Source of the DNA: Verpa conica
Lineage: Eukaryota; Ascomycota; Pezizomycetes; Pezizales; Morchellaceae
Assembly: GCA_033030425.1 (NCBI GenBank)
Contig: JAUFSD010000012.1
Coordinates: 1 to 64,000, forward strand
Reading direction: 5' to 3'
DNA length: 64,000 bases
A model generated the notes under the pieces. The model was given only the letters and a program-made list of their open reading frames with translations. It was not told the DNA's origin and ran no database searches. Position numbers and translations under genes: made by a program. Positions 24,548-37,651 of the stretch are shown in pieces (the first letter of the stretch is position 1; each line of letters starts with the position of its first letter).

Positions 24548-25570
24548 GGGGTGGAATAAATTGTTCAACCTAAGATTTTCTTTTTCTATTCAAAAATTAT
24601 GTTGCTTCTCTAAGACGAAGGTATAAAAAATACATTAAAAAGAACTTAGCAAGCAGGGGTTTGGATACCGTTCATGTCTCTTTTTGACTTTCTTAGTATC
24701 TTTTCCGGCATAAAGAAACAGCCTGAACCTGTACCCCTTTCGCTCCGCTATCCAAGAAGTGTTTCTACGGACCCCGGAATTATATCATTACTGTCTCATA
24801 TCGGACTTTCTAAAACCGTTAATAAATATATAGTTACTTCTGGTGTCATGGAACGTGGCTTCAATAATGTCTTGGCGTGGACCATAAGAGCCAAGTGAGG
24901 CTCTTAGACTAGACCACTATCAATAAATATATGTCATATCTCTCATGAGCAGGTCTAAGTGCTGTTAGGAGCCAAGCCTTATACAGGGCGTTATCACATC
25001 TGGTGTCAACTCGTTCGTTAAGTAACTCTTAGACTGGCTTGGCGTAGATATTGACAATTGTATAATGATCACACTTTGGCGTACTTATAATCTATTCATT
25101 CATTGATTACGATTAAGCCTGTCTCGTTCCCAGAATTCTTATCATTGGTTGATAATCACGCTGCGCTTACTTCACTGTGGTGTAGCAGAGGCACGATCCT
25201 TGGCACAACGTGATATAGCTGAGCACGAAACAGTACCACAACAAAAGTGCTTTCTCTAGTAAGTAAATACCCCACGTCTTGTATAGAGACTTAATGTGGA
25301 TGATTATTCTACTGGGAAATAAAAACTTCAAGCCTCATCTAGATTACCAACATAAATCGGCCTTTGGAGAATTCAAATGTATACCAAGGTACACATATAG
25401 AAACCCTACCGCAAACTTTTATAGGACAGCATGATACTGAAGAATTCTATTTATGACACAAGAACTATACACATGGCTTGTTATCATAAACCATTTTCAT
25501 TTAACCCCCAGTAATAACTATCCTTCAGCTCTCCGTGCTCTGTATACCCGGAAGTCCCACAGAAACTTTA
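24548..25570. other. Intergenic, no convincing gene
   Basis: A 74-aa ORF at 24674-24898 starts with ATG but has no domain or signal peptide, and lies where the 3' UTR of the preceding gene would be. The rest is AT-rich. Confidence 0.5.
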
Positions 25571-27972
25571 TCAAAGTGCTACAACTGGTAGCTCTGTCAT
25601 ACGAAGCTTAGTAGACCCATATGGTGAGAACTTTACTTGATACGCCGCACCAGTACATACTGGATTCAAAGGCGGCAAGGCTGGGATATCGTTCGTTACG
25701 GCCCAGTCAATTGGACAAGCCGTGATCTCGAGGGAAACAGGGGGCGCGCCACGGGCGAAAATTGGGTTGGCAAGATTTTTAACGCCAGATGAATTATCCT
25801 TTACAGTGATCTTGGTAGTGTCGATAGCGATCTTCCAATTACTAACCGGGCGGAGAAAATGGTCTTGTGTATAAGGGAGATATACCTAAGAGAATATGTT
25901 TGTATTAGCCTAAAATATAAATATAAGATATTTTAAGGAAACTTACTTGGTTGGTTGGTAAAGGTTCAACCGGTCTATATTGCAAGGGTGAGAATGATTG
26001 TGTTGTATATTCAAGATCTAGTGCATAGAGAAGAGGCCCACGATGAATTGCAACTGCTCCATTTTCACGGGAGACAACATCCACCTTCTGGCCAAATTTA
26101 ATCTTTACCTGGGTCTTCCCTGCTTTGATAGTAACTTCCTGTAGACCACTACTATCCGGAGTTAAACTAGTAGGTTGGGCGGCGTTGACCGAGATATGTG
26201 ATTCTTGTAGAACAGCCCATCCAGGAACACGAATATAGAAATTGAAGTCCTTTGCAGCGTCTATTTTGTAGAGAATTGTAGGATTAAACGGATAAGTCGT
26301 GTTGGCCACAACTAGAGAACTATCAGTATGATGTATTTAGGTGTGATCCGGGGGTTAAATACCTGTCACCAAGTTATCACCACCCAGTACCGTTGTAACT
26401 ACTGCAGGGGAAAGTAGAGCGTGTACAAGATCACTTGATCCCTTCCTAACAAAGCTTGACGCAAGGAATTTTGGATATCCTTGAGGGTGATTGACAGTAC
26501 AGCAAGGCTATTTCACCAATTAATTTTCAGAAAGGGTTATGAGACAAAGACGTTAAGAAATCACCCACATAGTTAGGCTCTAGCCCAAATATATTCCCGT
26601 AGTTATTGACGTTGACATATGGATTCCCGGTTATATTAAATGCCCATGGCTGATTTGCCTGTGCCACATATTGATGACTCCATAGATCGGGGGAGAGTGA
26701 CGCCGGTAGGGCATTGAAGGCAACCAACTCCGCTCTATCAGCAAACGCATTTGTACCGTAGAACTTGTAAAGGTAAGACATAGAAAACATTGTCTCAACA
26801 GCCATGCACAGCTCGGAGCCCCTATTAGGACTTAACCCTGCTAGTAGTTCATCTGCAGTGATAGTCCCAGAGTTTGCACCGTGATACTCAAACACCATCT
26901 CTACGCCCCTATGGGCCTGAGTTGTGAGAGATTCGTTTTTTGTAAGACGATATAGTGCGGTTGTCCATCTAAGCCCTAGGTGATTATATTAAGGTGAGGT
27001 TTTGACCAATATATAGCAGACACGGGCTATATTGTACCTTCAGCGAGATCTACACCATGAATAAACCTTCTATCCACAATATTTGGCATCCCTACAGTAG
27101 GGAAAACGCCATCGACAAAAAATGTTCTCCAGTCCCTCCTCGCCGCAATCCCCCCTTTAAACATTAAGTCTATTGCACCCCAAATGTTTGCTTCATTACC
27201 GTTAGGATACTTGTCGTAAAGCCATTGAAATGTGGTTGCCAGTTCATGCGCCCTAGTCACCCCATGGTTCCCGGCACCAAAAACATCGCCAGAAACTGGA
27301 ATCAGTCCAGTATAGTTGTTTAATAGCATTGCATAGGCTAGGTTAACAAACTTATGCATGGCGGCTACTATGCGGTCGGTTTGCGAAGGCTCTGCTTCAG
27401 CATATTGCTACCGTGTACCAGCGATTAGACGTTTCCAATCTATTAGAGACAAATAATACTCACAATCATTCCGTACAACAGAAGAGCCCGCGCCCATAAC
27501 CCCCGGTCACCTTTAGCTGTTTCAGGCCCAAGCCACCCATCTGCTTGCTGGGTGTCGAGGACGTGGTCCAAAAACTCTTTAGCCTGAGCTTTGAGTCTTG
27601 CATCATCCAAGGAAAATGCCAGTGGGACAATATAATTGAACCAGTACGGTGCAGTTTCATGTAAGCCGCTGTACTCCCAAGTCCCACCGGACCACGTTGT
27701 ATTCCTAGCAAAGCGATAGAAATCCCATTCGTGCCCAGCCAGCCCATTTGCAGACAATTGAAGTTGATCATTCAGCCACCCAAGCGGTCTGATCTCGCCG
27801 AGTTTAAGCTCATCGTATTTAAAAGGTGCCACTATGTAGCCATGTCAGTCCGATGATATATTATGTGGGCTTAGTATGGGTTAGGAGCTTTACGTTGTTC
27901 AGCTCCATTACCAAGCTGAAATAACGTGGCAGAAGCCTGCATCACGAGGCATATTATCCTACTCCTAATCAT
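25571..27972 (-). CDS. GH127-like (DUF1680) glycosidase, probable secreted beta-L-arabinofuranosidase
   Basis: Seven exons on the minus strand: 27894-27972, 27464-27831, 27038-27407, 26569-26975, 26363-26507, 25947-26311, 25571-25885; 682 aa. The first exon supplies a signal peptide ([18 protein letters not shown]) that is missed if translation is taken from the second exon. The family removes beta-L-arabinofuranose from plant glycoproteins. The four zinc/active-site residues known for GH127 seem present: Glu327 and Cys329 in GSELCMAVE, and Cys410-Cys411 in [14 protein letters not shown], a pair created exactly by the exon 4/5 splice. Also visible are [18 protein letters not shown] and the C-terminal beta domain FYIRVPGWA. 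Fungal members are diverse, so the linkage cleaved is uncertain. A TATA box and triple CGG-pair repeat lie upstream. Confidence 0.83.
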
Positions 27973-28083
27973 TCTTAATGCAAGTGTCAAAGAGGTTTGT
28001 AACAGCTGTAGTGGATTTTGAGAGGCGGTTGCGATAAGGTTCTTACCCTTTGTTAAAACGAAACAAGTTTTGGGAGATAAAGC

Positions 28084-28092
28084 TTTTATATA
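28084..28092 (-). promoter_or_regulatory. TATA box of the GH127-like gene
   Basis: TATATAAAA on the minus strand, 112 bp upstream of the start at 27972. Confidence 0.55.
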
Positions 28093-28153
28093 AAATCATT
28101 CCTTGCTGGAAGATGCCAATACATTCATAGGCTAAGTTTAGGGGGTTGGAGCC

Positions 28154-28258
28154 CTTCCTAAGTAACATCCGGTTTAGAAGTCGGACTTCTTCCTAAGTAT
28201 CATCCGGTTTAGAGGTCGGACTTCTTCCTAAGCATCATCCGGTTTAGAAGTCGAAGCC
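28154..28258. repeat. Three tandem 35-bp repeats, candidate upstream activating sites
   Basis: Copies at 28154-28188, 28189-28223 and 28224-28258 differ at a few bases. Copies 1 and 2 contain CGG-N9-CGG (CGGTTTAGAAGTCGG), the spaced-triplet pattern bound by Zn(II)2Cys6 regulators; in copy 3 the second triplet is CGA. Copy 1 and the start of copy 2 share the palindrome GAAGTCGGACTTC. The array lies 62 bp upstream of the GH127-like gene's TATA box, a typical place for activator sites. Confidence 0.75.
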
Positions 28259-29728
28259 TTCTAGACCACCACCGGCTGGCACCTAACCAACTAGGTACCC
28301 CGCATAGTCCACTCTAGATTTCCATTCAAGCGGATAATCACAAGGGTGTCCCTCACGGGGAATATTCTCACTCCGGAGACGACATGTTTAGTACCAACTT
28401 TACACCCAAGTCTATCACTCGGCCGTTGGATACATAATTCATATATAGCCTAAATTACTAATTCTGTATCCCACAGAACCTCATTCAGTACAAGCAGCTA
28501 TAGCAATTGCCTAAACATATATAATGGTTCTTGGTATAGGATTATTTCACACTAACCAACAAAATAAGTGTGACATGTGATGCTGGTTAGCTAGACTCAA
28601 CACAACCCAAAATAAAATAAAATAAAATATAACTTACCTACAGTACAACATTATGATACAACATAAATCTAACCCCGCAGATTAGGGGCTTAATTATGTT
28701 CACCAAACAAGAATTACCACATTTTGTAATTCAAGTTTTATAGTTGGCAGTTCATTAACAGCTAGATCCATCCATTTGTATGCCAGTATAACCCAGTATT
28801 TGGGCTGGCCCGAACAATGGCCCGAGAAATAGGGCCTACCCGGGCGGTAGATAGGCTGGACTAGGAAGGTGTTCTCTTATTCAGACTGAGCCGGGCTTCG
28901 GCAAGGATTAGCCCGAGGAAATTCCTTCTGTAGGCCGATCTTATAAAGGGTTTTGGGGTATGTGGGCTGTTGTAACAATTTAACTATTCTCACTGAGCAT
29001 AAGGTCTATGATCAGTAGTCATCACTCCTCTAGATATATTTATATATAGTTTTTCTCTTGTCTAGACTTTCCCACTGGAAATACTAGTTGGAGTCCAAAC
29101 ATAATTACAGAAGCCACCACCAATCTCGACGACCTACCTGGAAACCAGAAAGGGAATGGTAATATTCTTAGACTCCAAATATTTTATGCTAGTATACTAT
29201 TTCTTTATAGAGTTTTCTACCTATGTCTATGACCTATATACCGTCGAAACTCGAAATTCGCTATGCAGGCGTCGCCGCCATCTACTATTAAAAGTGACTT
29301 CTATACTTTTTAGGCCCTCCCTAAACCTACTATAACTAGCTGGAGGTAATAATCCTTACGATTAGATAGTTTCTATACGCTTGATAGGACGAGTTTACAT
29401 AGGTACATAGACACTAAAAGATTTACTTATCATGAAAATTACTCGAGTTTAGTCAAAGCCACATTCAACGAATACTCTCCGTAAAGTAGGTTTTATATAT
29501 TGGCCAAAAAAATAAAATACCTAAGAGACAAATTGAGAGATACCCTCCCGTAATTGGAAAACACTTTTTACTAGGTAAGAAATTTCTAGTAAATTCATAA
29601 GAAAACTCTACCCGAAACAGACCTAGGCAATTGCAAACCAGATCTTCTCCCAACTATATAATTAGAGGTAAATGAATTAGTAGGGCTCTAAAAAAGCACT
29701 CTCAACGCTTCAATAATGACTAGTCGAC
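28259..29728. other. Intergenic with low-complexity repeats
   Basis: Contains an (AAAAT)4 run near 28609-28629, and GGCCCG-rich pieces at 28790-28925 that look like decayed repeats related to those at 38000. The last part is the 3' flank of the permease. No gene. Confidence 0.55.
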
Positions 29729-32125
29729 TTACATGTTCTTAGCCACTGCTGGCGGATTCTCGCGCTCATAGATGTCAACCTCTTCTTTACCTGTCCATAT
29801 ATCGATGTCTGAAGGCTTTGTCAAACTGGTTCGGAACCAGAGCTTATGACCAATGAAAGGTACCGCAAACATGAGAACACCGGAGTACTTTATAACAGAT
29901 CTATTATTATTCAATTCCAAGTAGCAAAGCATAGGTAATGGGGCTCACAGTTGCGAAGAACTCAGAAACAGACCACTTTGAAGGGAAGAAAACATCAAAA
30001 CCACTGATCACTATAGAAAATTAGTTCAAAGCGTCCTAACAAGAGTGAAAATAATGAATGACTAGTGAGACATACAAATGAAGAATGTCACCATAGCGAC
30101 ACCATAATAGGCAGCATAAGGCATAAGCGGGGAGCGGAACGGTAGGTCTTCATGCTTGATTCCTTGCGAAAGATATGCTTTCCTGAACTGAATAGTTGCC
30201 AAAAACAATGTCAACCAGTTGAACAAACTCGATAGTGTTGTAATATTCATAAACCTTATGAGATATTGTTAGTAACTAATATTCTGAAATTTATTAGGAA
30301 ATGTATTTAAAATACCAATTGAAGACCTAGACAGAAGCTTGTTAGAAAGTTTACATAAATAGCATAATTAAAGGGAAAACATACGACAGATGACTTATCC
30401 GATAGCAACAAAAATGAGAGCATGGTGAAGGCAAACACTGCGCAAACAGCAAAGTACGGAATACCTCTTTTGCTGCAGCGAGCAAATACTTTAGGGGCGT
30501 GGCCAGTGATAGCAAGCGCGTAAAGATTTCGTGAAGCTGCAAACATAAAACTAGTGGTATTATTTACCATGTCAGAACCAAAGTATCTATAATTAAGAAG
30601 CCCGGAACCCATACCTGTTTCCACATGACCAAGCAGATGTGAGAATAACCGCATTAATAACGCTGGGGAGACCATCTATTACAGGAGAGGGTTAGTAACA
30701 CGCGCGTAATAAAGTAGGTATGGAACGAGAAAACAATTTTAGTAGTGAAAGTTTACCAATTCCAGCATTTACAATAGCAGCGACCCATGGTGAGGCAGCG
30801 GCTCCTTTGGCACCAGTATCGAGGGCTTTTGTAAGACCTGGGTCATTATAAGGAACCTATGGTAGTAGGTCCTGTCAGTTGACCGTAAGCAGTGCGATAA
30901 TCAACGAGAAACATACCAAAACACCAATTGCTAAGACACCGAAAACGTAGAAAATCACTACGCGCCAGAAAGTACGCCTCACAGCTTTTGGAATATTTCG
31001 TCTAGGGTTTGTTGTCTCGCTAGCAGCCACACAAATAACCTCGGAGCCACCAAATGCGAAACACCTATAGCCCACGAATTAAATCAGTATAATTGCCATG
31101 CGTCTAACAGGCTATGTCAGGACTTACGCGTTTACAAAAGATTTTAGAAACCCTAGAAAGCGGCCAGTAGCTCCGGGGACAAGATATGCGCGCATTGCTC
31201 CAGGATTGTTCCAGTATCTAAACCCAATACGATCATGGCTTGGCCCACCACCGAAAAATAGTATCACAGCCAAGAGCAAGAGACCAATAATGGTTATGAT
31301 CTTGATACTTGCAAAAACGAACTCCGCCTCGCCATACCCCTCAACAACTATACATGCGTTAGGATACATATATAAATGCTTTGGTGGAAATTAGTGTGCT
31401 GTTACTTACCAAATATATTGAGAATAAATATGACGACCAAAATGACAACAATCCAAACAGCAATATTGACCTACAAAAGATCAGTTCGCGAAGCTACAGT
31501 TGATAGCTGAGGGATCGTACATTATCATTCCAATATTCTATCAAGAGAATTGCAGCAGCTACCTCAGCGCAGACTGTGATCGCAGCCTGGCAAGTATAGT
31601 TCCAACCCATAGCAAACCCCCATGATGGATCAAGGTAACTAAAAGCGAAAAAGCTAGTTAGTTTGTGCTAATATAGCCTCGCAGCTACCTATGGGAACCC
31701 ACCGATGTGCATAAACTGTTAGGCCTCCGGGAATTGGTAGCCAGGTTGTCATCTATTGAGGTTAGCTAATTTTAGTATCCAATGAGGTTGAGACGGTATC
31801 ATGAGCTGAAACGTACTTCACCAATAGCCAACATCAAAGAATAAATAACGGTGCCAACAATAGAATAAGCAAGTAGAATGCTCAACGGTCCAGCTCTGAG
31901 CAGCGCTGCTCCACTGCCTACGAACAGACCAGTGCCGATAATACCGCCAATGGCGATAAACTGAACGTGTCGGGCTTTCAGACCCCTCCGGACATGACCA
32001 TACTCTTTCTCATCCACTCTCCCAGTGTATGGAACAGCATCGCGAGGGCCGCTTTCCCGTTCAATATCGGAAGAGACATCCTTCTTTTCGGTGTGCGCTG
32101 GGTCTTTGTGTGGCTCTGCCTGCAT
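29729..32125 (-). CDS. Amino-acid permease of the yeast/fungal AAT (YAT) family
   Basis: Thirteen exons on the minus strand: 31817-32125, 31703-31752, 31521-31638, 31410-31470, 31128-31347, 30917-31064, 30757-30856, 30615-30675, 30385-30550, 30316-30326, 30076-30254, 29949-30010, 29729-29887; 547 aa. It imports amino acids across the plasma membrane with protons. A hydrophilic N-terminus precedes the family signature: RHVQFIAIGGIIGTGLFVGSG is TM1, followed by IGEMTTWLPIPGG, GYGEAEF, FGGSEVICVAASE and SRNLYALA, with about 12 membrane spans. Exon 10 has only 11 bp (VFN plus two bases of Trp) between a GTATGT intron and one with a TACTAAC branch; it restores the conserved loop before NITTLSSLFNW. 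Substrate range cannot be read from sequence. Confidence 0.87.
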
Positions 32126-34403
32126 CGTGAAATAGCCTTCTAGAAGGTTTCACTATTGGGGAGAATGAAGTTAGGGATATTGCTCGTGCTTGTACCTTGA
32201 GGGTAGGAGTAGAAGAGTGAAGCGAAGGAGAACAGTAGTATAGGAGAAGGGTGGTATATGTAGGTCAACAGATTATCGACTAGGTTGCTAAGAATATAAT
32301 AGAGACATGAGCAATGGAGTTTAGAGTACCCATACCCATACAACAAAAGCTATAAAGAAATAATCTACCGGATACGATATTCTAACAGGTTGTACAATTT
32401 GTACATGGTTTCTAAATCGACGCATCTACTTGAGCTTCATGCATCGCATGATGGACGTTTCTAACGATGAAGCATGATTCGAGATCTCCTTCCAGTTATC
32501 GCCCATTCGAGGCCAGCCCGGTGGTTCAGCTGGAAGCAATAGGCAGTCCTCCTCGTTATCGTTGCACCACGCCGCTATAGAACTCTAATATAGGGGGGCA
32601 GGGGCACATGTATGTACTGTAGCAAGGGTTTCTGCCCGAACCTGGTGATAGTGTTGAGCTTATCACTCTCGGCGGTGTTGCTTGTTCAAGGTGTGCTGCC
32701 GCGGCCGGGAATGTCGCTGGTGCCGGCAATAGGGACTGGTAGGACAAGACCAGCTACCGACAAATGAGAGGATAGATTATATCCCTTCAGTACCTTGCGG
32801 GGCGCACTGGGCAGACCTTACCTACAACATGTCCAGTTACAAGCACATACTACGTACCTCTCCCAAATAGAGCGATATGTGTGCACCATTCCACCTTAGA
32901 AGGCGCTCCACTCATGATTTAGATATGCAGGACTCCCACTTCCCGTCGGTATCCTTATTTATATCGAGCGCTCAGTCGCGGAATATGCAATGTAAATTTA
33001 AACGTGCAAGGCACGTCTTGTTGACGTGACGAGGAAGCCAGCGTACCACTATATGTACAGTTGTCTTAGAGCACATACGCCGTTTTGTACAACATTCACA
33101 GCTATGTAACGATTTCTGTGCTAGGTATATTCCTGTAGTACTGGATGTAGTTAGTGGCCATCTGAATTATATATTCGCCCTTTTGGCGTGGTATTGTTAA
33201 TATGTCTGTCGCGTTTGCCATCACTAGAGAAAAACACCCCCCGCGCGTATATGCCTGCTCTACATATATGCACATACATGGGTGGAAATTTCAGCATCCC
33301 ATAACCTCGCTAGGCGCAAGGATGAAGTCTTCACCGCTCCTACAAATCGTCACTCCACTATCTGTTCGCTACTCTGGACACGGGTTCTTATCTGCTTCAT
33401 CTTACTGTTCTCCTGTTTGCCTAGGTTAAAAGTGCATGAAGTTTGGTAACATGTAACTTTGTACAATTAAGGAAGGCAGCACTAAATGTTTATTACTGCT
33501 CCACTCCAGCTCCAACAAGGAAATATATACCTAGCATTAATCTTCCGCCTAAGCGTGACATGGGGGATTAAACCGTTTAGATAGCAGGGCGGGATACCAT
33601 AGATAATACCCAAGAGTGCTTCCAGAAGGCAAGCTAGAAATCTATAGATTGTATTAAAGAAAGTTACCGACAACCCCTACCAAGCGAGTGGCAGGCAGAT
33701 TCAATATTTTTAGCCTCGTCACTTGTGAAAAAAAAAAAAGACTTACTATAGAGTACATTATCGCAGCAGGCACAAAAATCTAAACATGTAAGCCTTCCTT
33801 CCGCCAATAGGTAGAGGCCACCTCCAACAAACCCTCTCCTCCTAAAAGTTACACGTCCAGGTTCTTATGCCTGCTGCAAGTACTACGGTGTACGGATCAT
33901 AAAATAGATCAAACTGCCTTGTATCTACTATCGAATCACATGCCTAGCCCTTGGAGCAGTCAATTTTTTTGACCATGGAGGGGCGTTGAGGCGACAATTT
34001 TTATTACATATCGATTTACTTGCTGGGTTTTGGTTGGGGGAATACTCCGGCGTTGGAGAATAAGCTTATGCACATAAACGTGGGCCGTGCACACTCCGGT
34101 TTTCGGGATACGAGATTGGTCTGAATATCTGTGGTCACACAGAATCTGATGAAAAGAAGATCTGATCAGCGGCTAAAGGGGGGCAATGCTTGGCTGAGGT
34201 TTTATAGAGCAAATTGTGTAAGTTGGGTTGTAGAGCTAGAGTATGACCAGTCAATAATGTTATCTATAGCAGAACCAATGAAGCAGGTGATATTTTCTCG
34301 TGATAAACATGAAATATTTATATGTGTCTTGCTATCTTTCCATAGATTTCATTAGATTAACAGACTAAATCCTAATCTACCCAAGTCGGACGCCACTCAA
34401 CAA
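32126..34403. other. Intergenic, no gene seen
   Basis: Upstream side of the permease (purine/pyrimidine-rich leader), then AT-rich sequence with a poly-A run at 33728-33739. ORFs at 32556, 33202, 33482 and 34131 have no domain. Confidence 0.55.
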
Positions 34404-36532
34404 TCATTCCCATACATCTACCTCGGGAAGGTTTTCTTCATAATATTCTTCTTTCACCCAGTCAAACCCAACCTCGGGACCATCAACTGGCCAAGGGAAC
34501 CCGTTTCCAGTAGCATATAGTGCAAATTGAGCCCCAGTGAAAACGAAATAACTAATTGAGAAGGTCAGCCTAGGCCATATGAAAGCGTTAGAGGGTGAAT
34601 CACTTAGTTGGAGCAAATGCAAGCCACTTGCTTTCAATGCTTGACACCCAATTCACTTGCTTCCTACCAGATGTAGTGTAACCAAAACTATAACGTAATG
34701 GTTCTGCACGTATATGTAGTACCAAGTCGGCAGTGCCACTACTCGGGATAGGGTGATACGTCCTCTACTTTGTGTAAGCATTACCGTATTTACATCCAAA
34801 GCAGGGGAAGTGGCCCTCATATCATACCTCAATAGTTGTGTTTCGGACTAGTTGTGTATAAACGCATAATAAACTCTCGGTCACGTTTTGGGGGCAATTT
34901 TTGATAGAAATATCTTGGTGCTGAAATTCTGATAGGTAAATACTTATCCCGAGCTCCTGTAGCGGCGACTTGAAAGATTTACAGCGCTCAGGAACAGAAA
35001 CCTTTGCACTAAAAGTCATATTTAATGATTTTTGCTTGCGAAATAGCGCAGCAGGCGTGTCGCGATTTGAGAGTGTGTAGATATTTGGATTAATTTTTAG
35101 TGCTGGTAAACCGCCGATTTTGTTTGTAAGTTCGTAATTATTAGTATATGGTGTTCGAAGCTCGTAATAATCACTTCTAAGAACTGTTGAATTGAAAGTA
35201 TCGAGGAAGGGTGCCGGTAATACCGAGTTATCAGGCAAAGATGGGACATCAGAGTTGAGGGATATAGGTCCATCAACGATAGGCCATCCATCCACCCATT
35301 TCACTGGGGTCATAAAAGTCTCTCGCCCTTTTTATGATTTCCCTTAGTAATGAAAGAAGCAAATTAGAACTTATGACTTGGCCAACATACCCAAAGGCGA
35401 TGATCCATTAACATTGCGTCGGGCAAGAAAAGTCATAAAATATTGGCCATCTGGGGTCGAGACAAGGTCGGCATGACCAGTTGATTGAACTGTTAGATAG
35501 CGATACCCATATCCACCATTAAAAAGGATGGGATTATTTGGGGCCGGGGTCCATGGACCAGATGGCGAGGTTGATCGCGCAATAGTTGAACGATGACCAT
35601 CATCCGTTCCACCTAAATTCGAGAAATAAGAACCAAGGTTAAGACTACGAAAGGATGTGAAGGCTTTGGGCTACTGACCTTCAGCAGTCAACATATAATA
35701 CAGATCATTGATGTAGTATAGATGTGGCCCCTCTGGTCTTGACGTGCTATTATTCGGCAGGGTGCCATTGTACATCAGGAAGACGTCGGAAAGTGATTTC
35801 CCAGTTGTCAAATCAATCTCGCATTGGTAAATACCCCAGATCCTGTCTACGTTATTGTTTATACCCTGGTGGGTCAAGTAAGTCTTGTTGGTCTTAGGAT
35901 CCACAAAGAGATCCGGGTCAATGCCCCAGGGCTCGGTCCTGTCAAGTAAGCTGTCAATAGCATGTCTCACTCCGTCTCCCGGAGATACGTACCATGTCAG
36001 ATCACTCCAAGTCTTTAGATCGGTGGATGAGGCATAATACATCCGGGGAAAGAGACGATTGATCGGGTCATAACTGTAATTTCAGCAGTCAGATATGAAA
36101 TAATATACTCTGCACTGGATTCTTTTTTTCGTACACCCATCTATTCATCCCAATAACATAAAATTTCCCGTGAAGGTACCGGAGAGTTGGTGCCCATACA
36201 CCTTTTACAATGTCAACGAATGTACATAGATATCAATCCGGTAGCAAAACTAGAGACTGACCTGCACCAGTAGGTACCCCATATAACTGTAACGTTTCTG
36301 GGCGGTTAAAGGCGTGTGACACAAGCTCCCAGTCAACTAAATTCTTAGACTTGTAAATAGGAATTGCTGGAAAGAACTCAAATGTCGATGTTGCAACATA
36401 GTATGTCTCATTCACTCGAATGATTGATGGGTCTGGGTTAAATCCAGATATTATTGGATTCTTCAAACAGAATACCAAATTGACCAGAAGCAGTGCAATT
36501 GCAATCACTGAAATACACGTGAAGCCCATCAT
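34404..36532 (-). CDS. Secreted GH43 glycosidase (beta-xylosidase/alpha-L-arabinofuranosidase type)
   Basis: Seven exons on the minus strand: 36262-36532, 36135-36201, 35679-36073, 35391-35612, 34828-35327, 34604-34764, 34404-34551; 587 aa. The start is one of two adjacent ATGs; the first ~24 residues are a signal peptide (MMGFTCISVIAIALLLVNLVF), with an in-frame extension upstream that is unlikely. The five-bladed propeller begins NPIISGFNPDPSIIRV, where DPS carries the catalytic base of GH43. GVWAPTLRY, WGIDPDLFVD (pKa-modulating Asp) and SRPEGPHLYY (catalytic acid Glu) follow in order. The C-terminal beta-sandwich has RETFMTPVKWVDGWP, IRAEPLRYSFGY and FALYATGNG. It should release xylose or arabinose from hemicellulose. 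The last intron has two acceptors; the 52-bp version is chosen because 34 bp would be too short. Confidence 0.87.
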
Positions 36533-37651
36533 AAAGGTGAAGCAAAGTAGACGCACGTGTGTTTGTCTACCGTCAGAATAGATTGGTGGGTCAACCTCAT
36601 ATATCAATACCCATGAGCCTTACAGAGTTGACGTTTGAACTCTACCTAAATTCGTGGCCCGGGAGAATGGGGGAAGTTCCGGGAGCGGGGAAGGCTCAAT
36701 GAAAGTCATTTCTTCCAATACAAGTTAGCCTCCCGCTCAAGCTCGGTAGAGTAGGTACCGGTACATATGCAATGTAAGTATTCCCGGGGTATTATAAAGC
36801 GCGTATGTAATCTGCCAACTGAAAATCCAAAGAATCAGGTTTTTACGGTTATAATTACTAAGGGTTAGGCGCATTCAAGCCGGGGTGTTTTACTCTCCTC
36901 TGTTCACTCTTTGGCAGGACAACACAACCTTCAAATCTCAAACCCTTGACGCCTTTTCGGGCTCTAGCATGTATGTATACTCACACAAGACTAATGAGGC
37001 TCTGCGCCTTCGGAGTCCCAGACAGGCGATAGTGCGGCTCTTTTAATACCCCAGGTTCTCAGCCCCGTATTCTGAGACCTGGGCGCGCCAGAGCCTTTTC
37101 TGCACTGGGTTGCTGAGGCTATGCCAAGTCACCACACGAAAGATCGCCAAACTACCCCTACCTTAGGTGGGGGCCGTTGTCTGGTTTGCTGAGTAATCTT
37201 CTTTGAGGCTGAACGGGGGTTTCCCGGCGGCTGACCGGACACTCCCTGGCTTACACGTTAACTCAATGATCTATTGCTCGATAAAAAGCCTTTTTCCATC
37301 ATGGCAGTCACCACACCGCTCACAGATATAGCTCTACTCGTGAGGGGAGGGAGAAGAAACCTATTTTCTCTACACATGTCACTGGATTGAAGCCACTTTT
37401 GTGAAAAGAGAGGTCTGGAAGCCTGTCAAAACCGTGCTCCAACAAGTATTTTACGTGGATGGCTAGGGGTCTTGACAAAAGGGCTCTTATTTATATACGT
37501 CTTTTTGTAGTCCATACTCAGAAATGAAAAATAGGTATATACTAGTACTTTAGAGAAAATTACCGTGAAGTATAACCTAGTAAGATACGCGCACTGCAGA
37601 TCAGCAGTCATGCTACCACTCTAATAGGACCCGGGTAATAGTTGTAAGAAA
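36533..37651. other. Intergenic, no gene seen
   Basis: Upstream of the GH43 gene; includes a GC-richer stretch 36890-37250 with no ORF of note. Confidence 0.5.

Noticed and set aside
24674..24898. 74-aa ORF after the aldos-2-ulose dehydratase-like gene
   Set aside because: ATG and reasonable composition, but no domain or splice partners and it lies in the likely 3' UTR; kept as unproven.
34570..34603. 34-bp intron in the GH43 gene
   Set aside because: Too short for fungal splicing; the alternative acceptor at 34552 gives 52 bp with a CTGAC branch site and the same frame.
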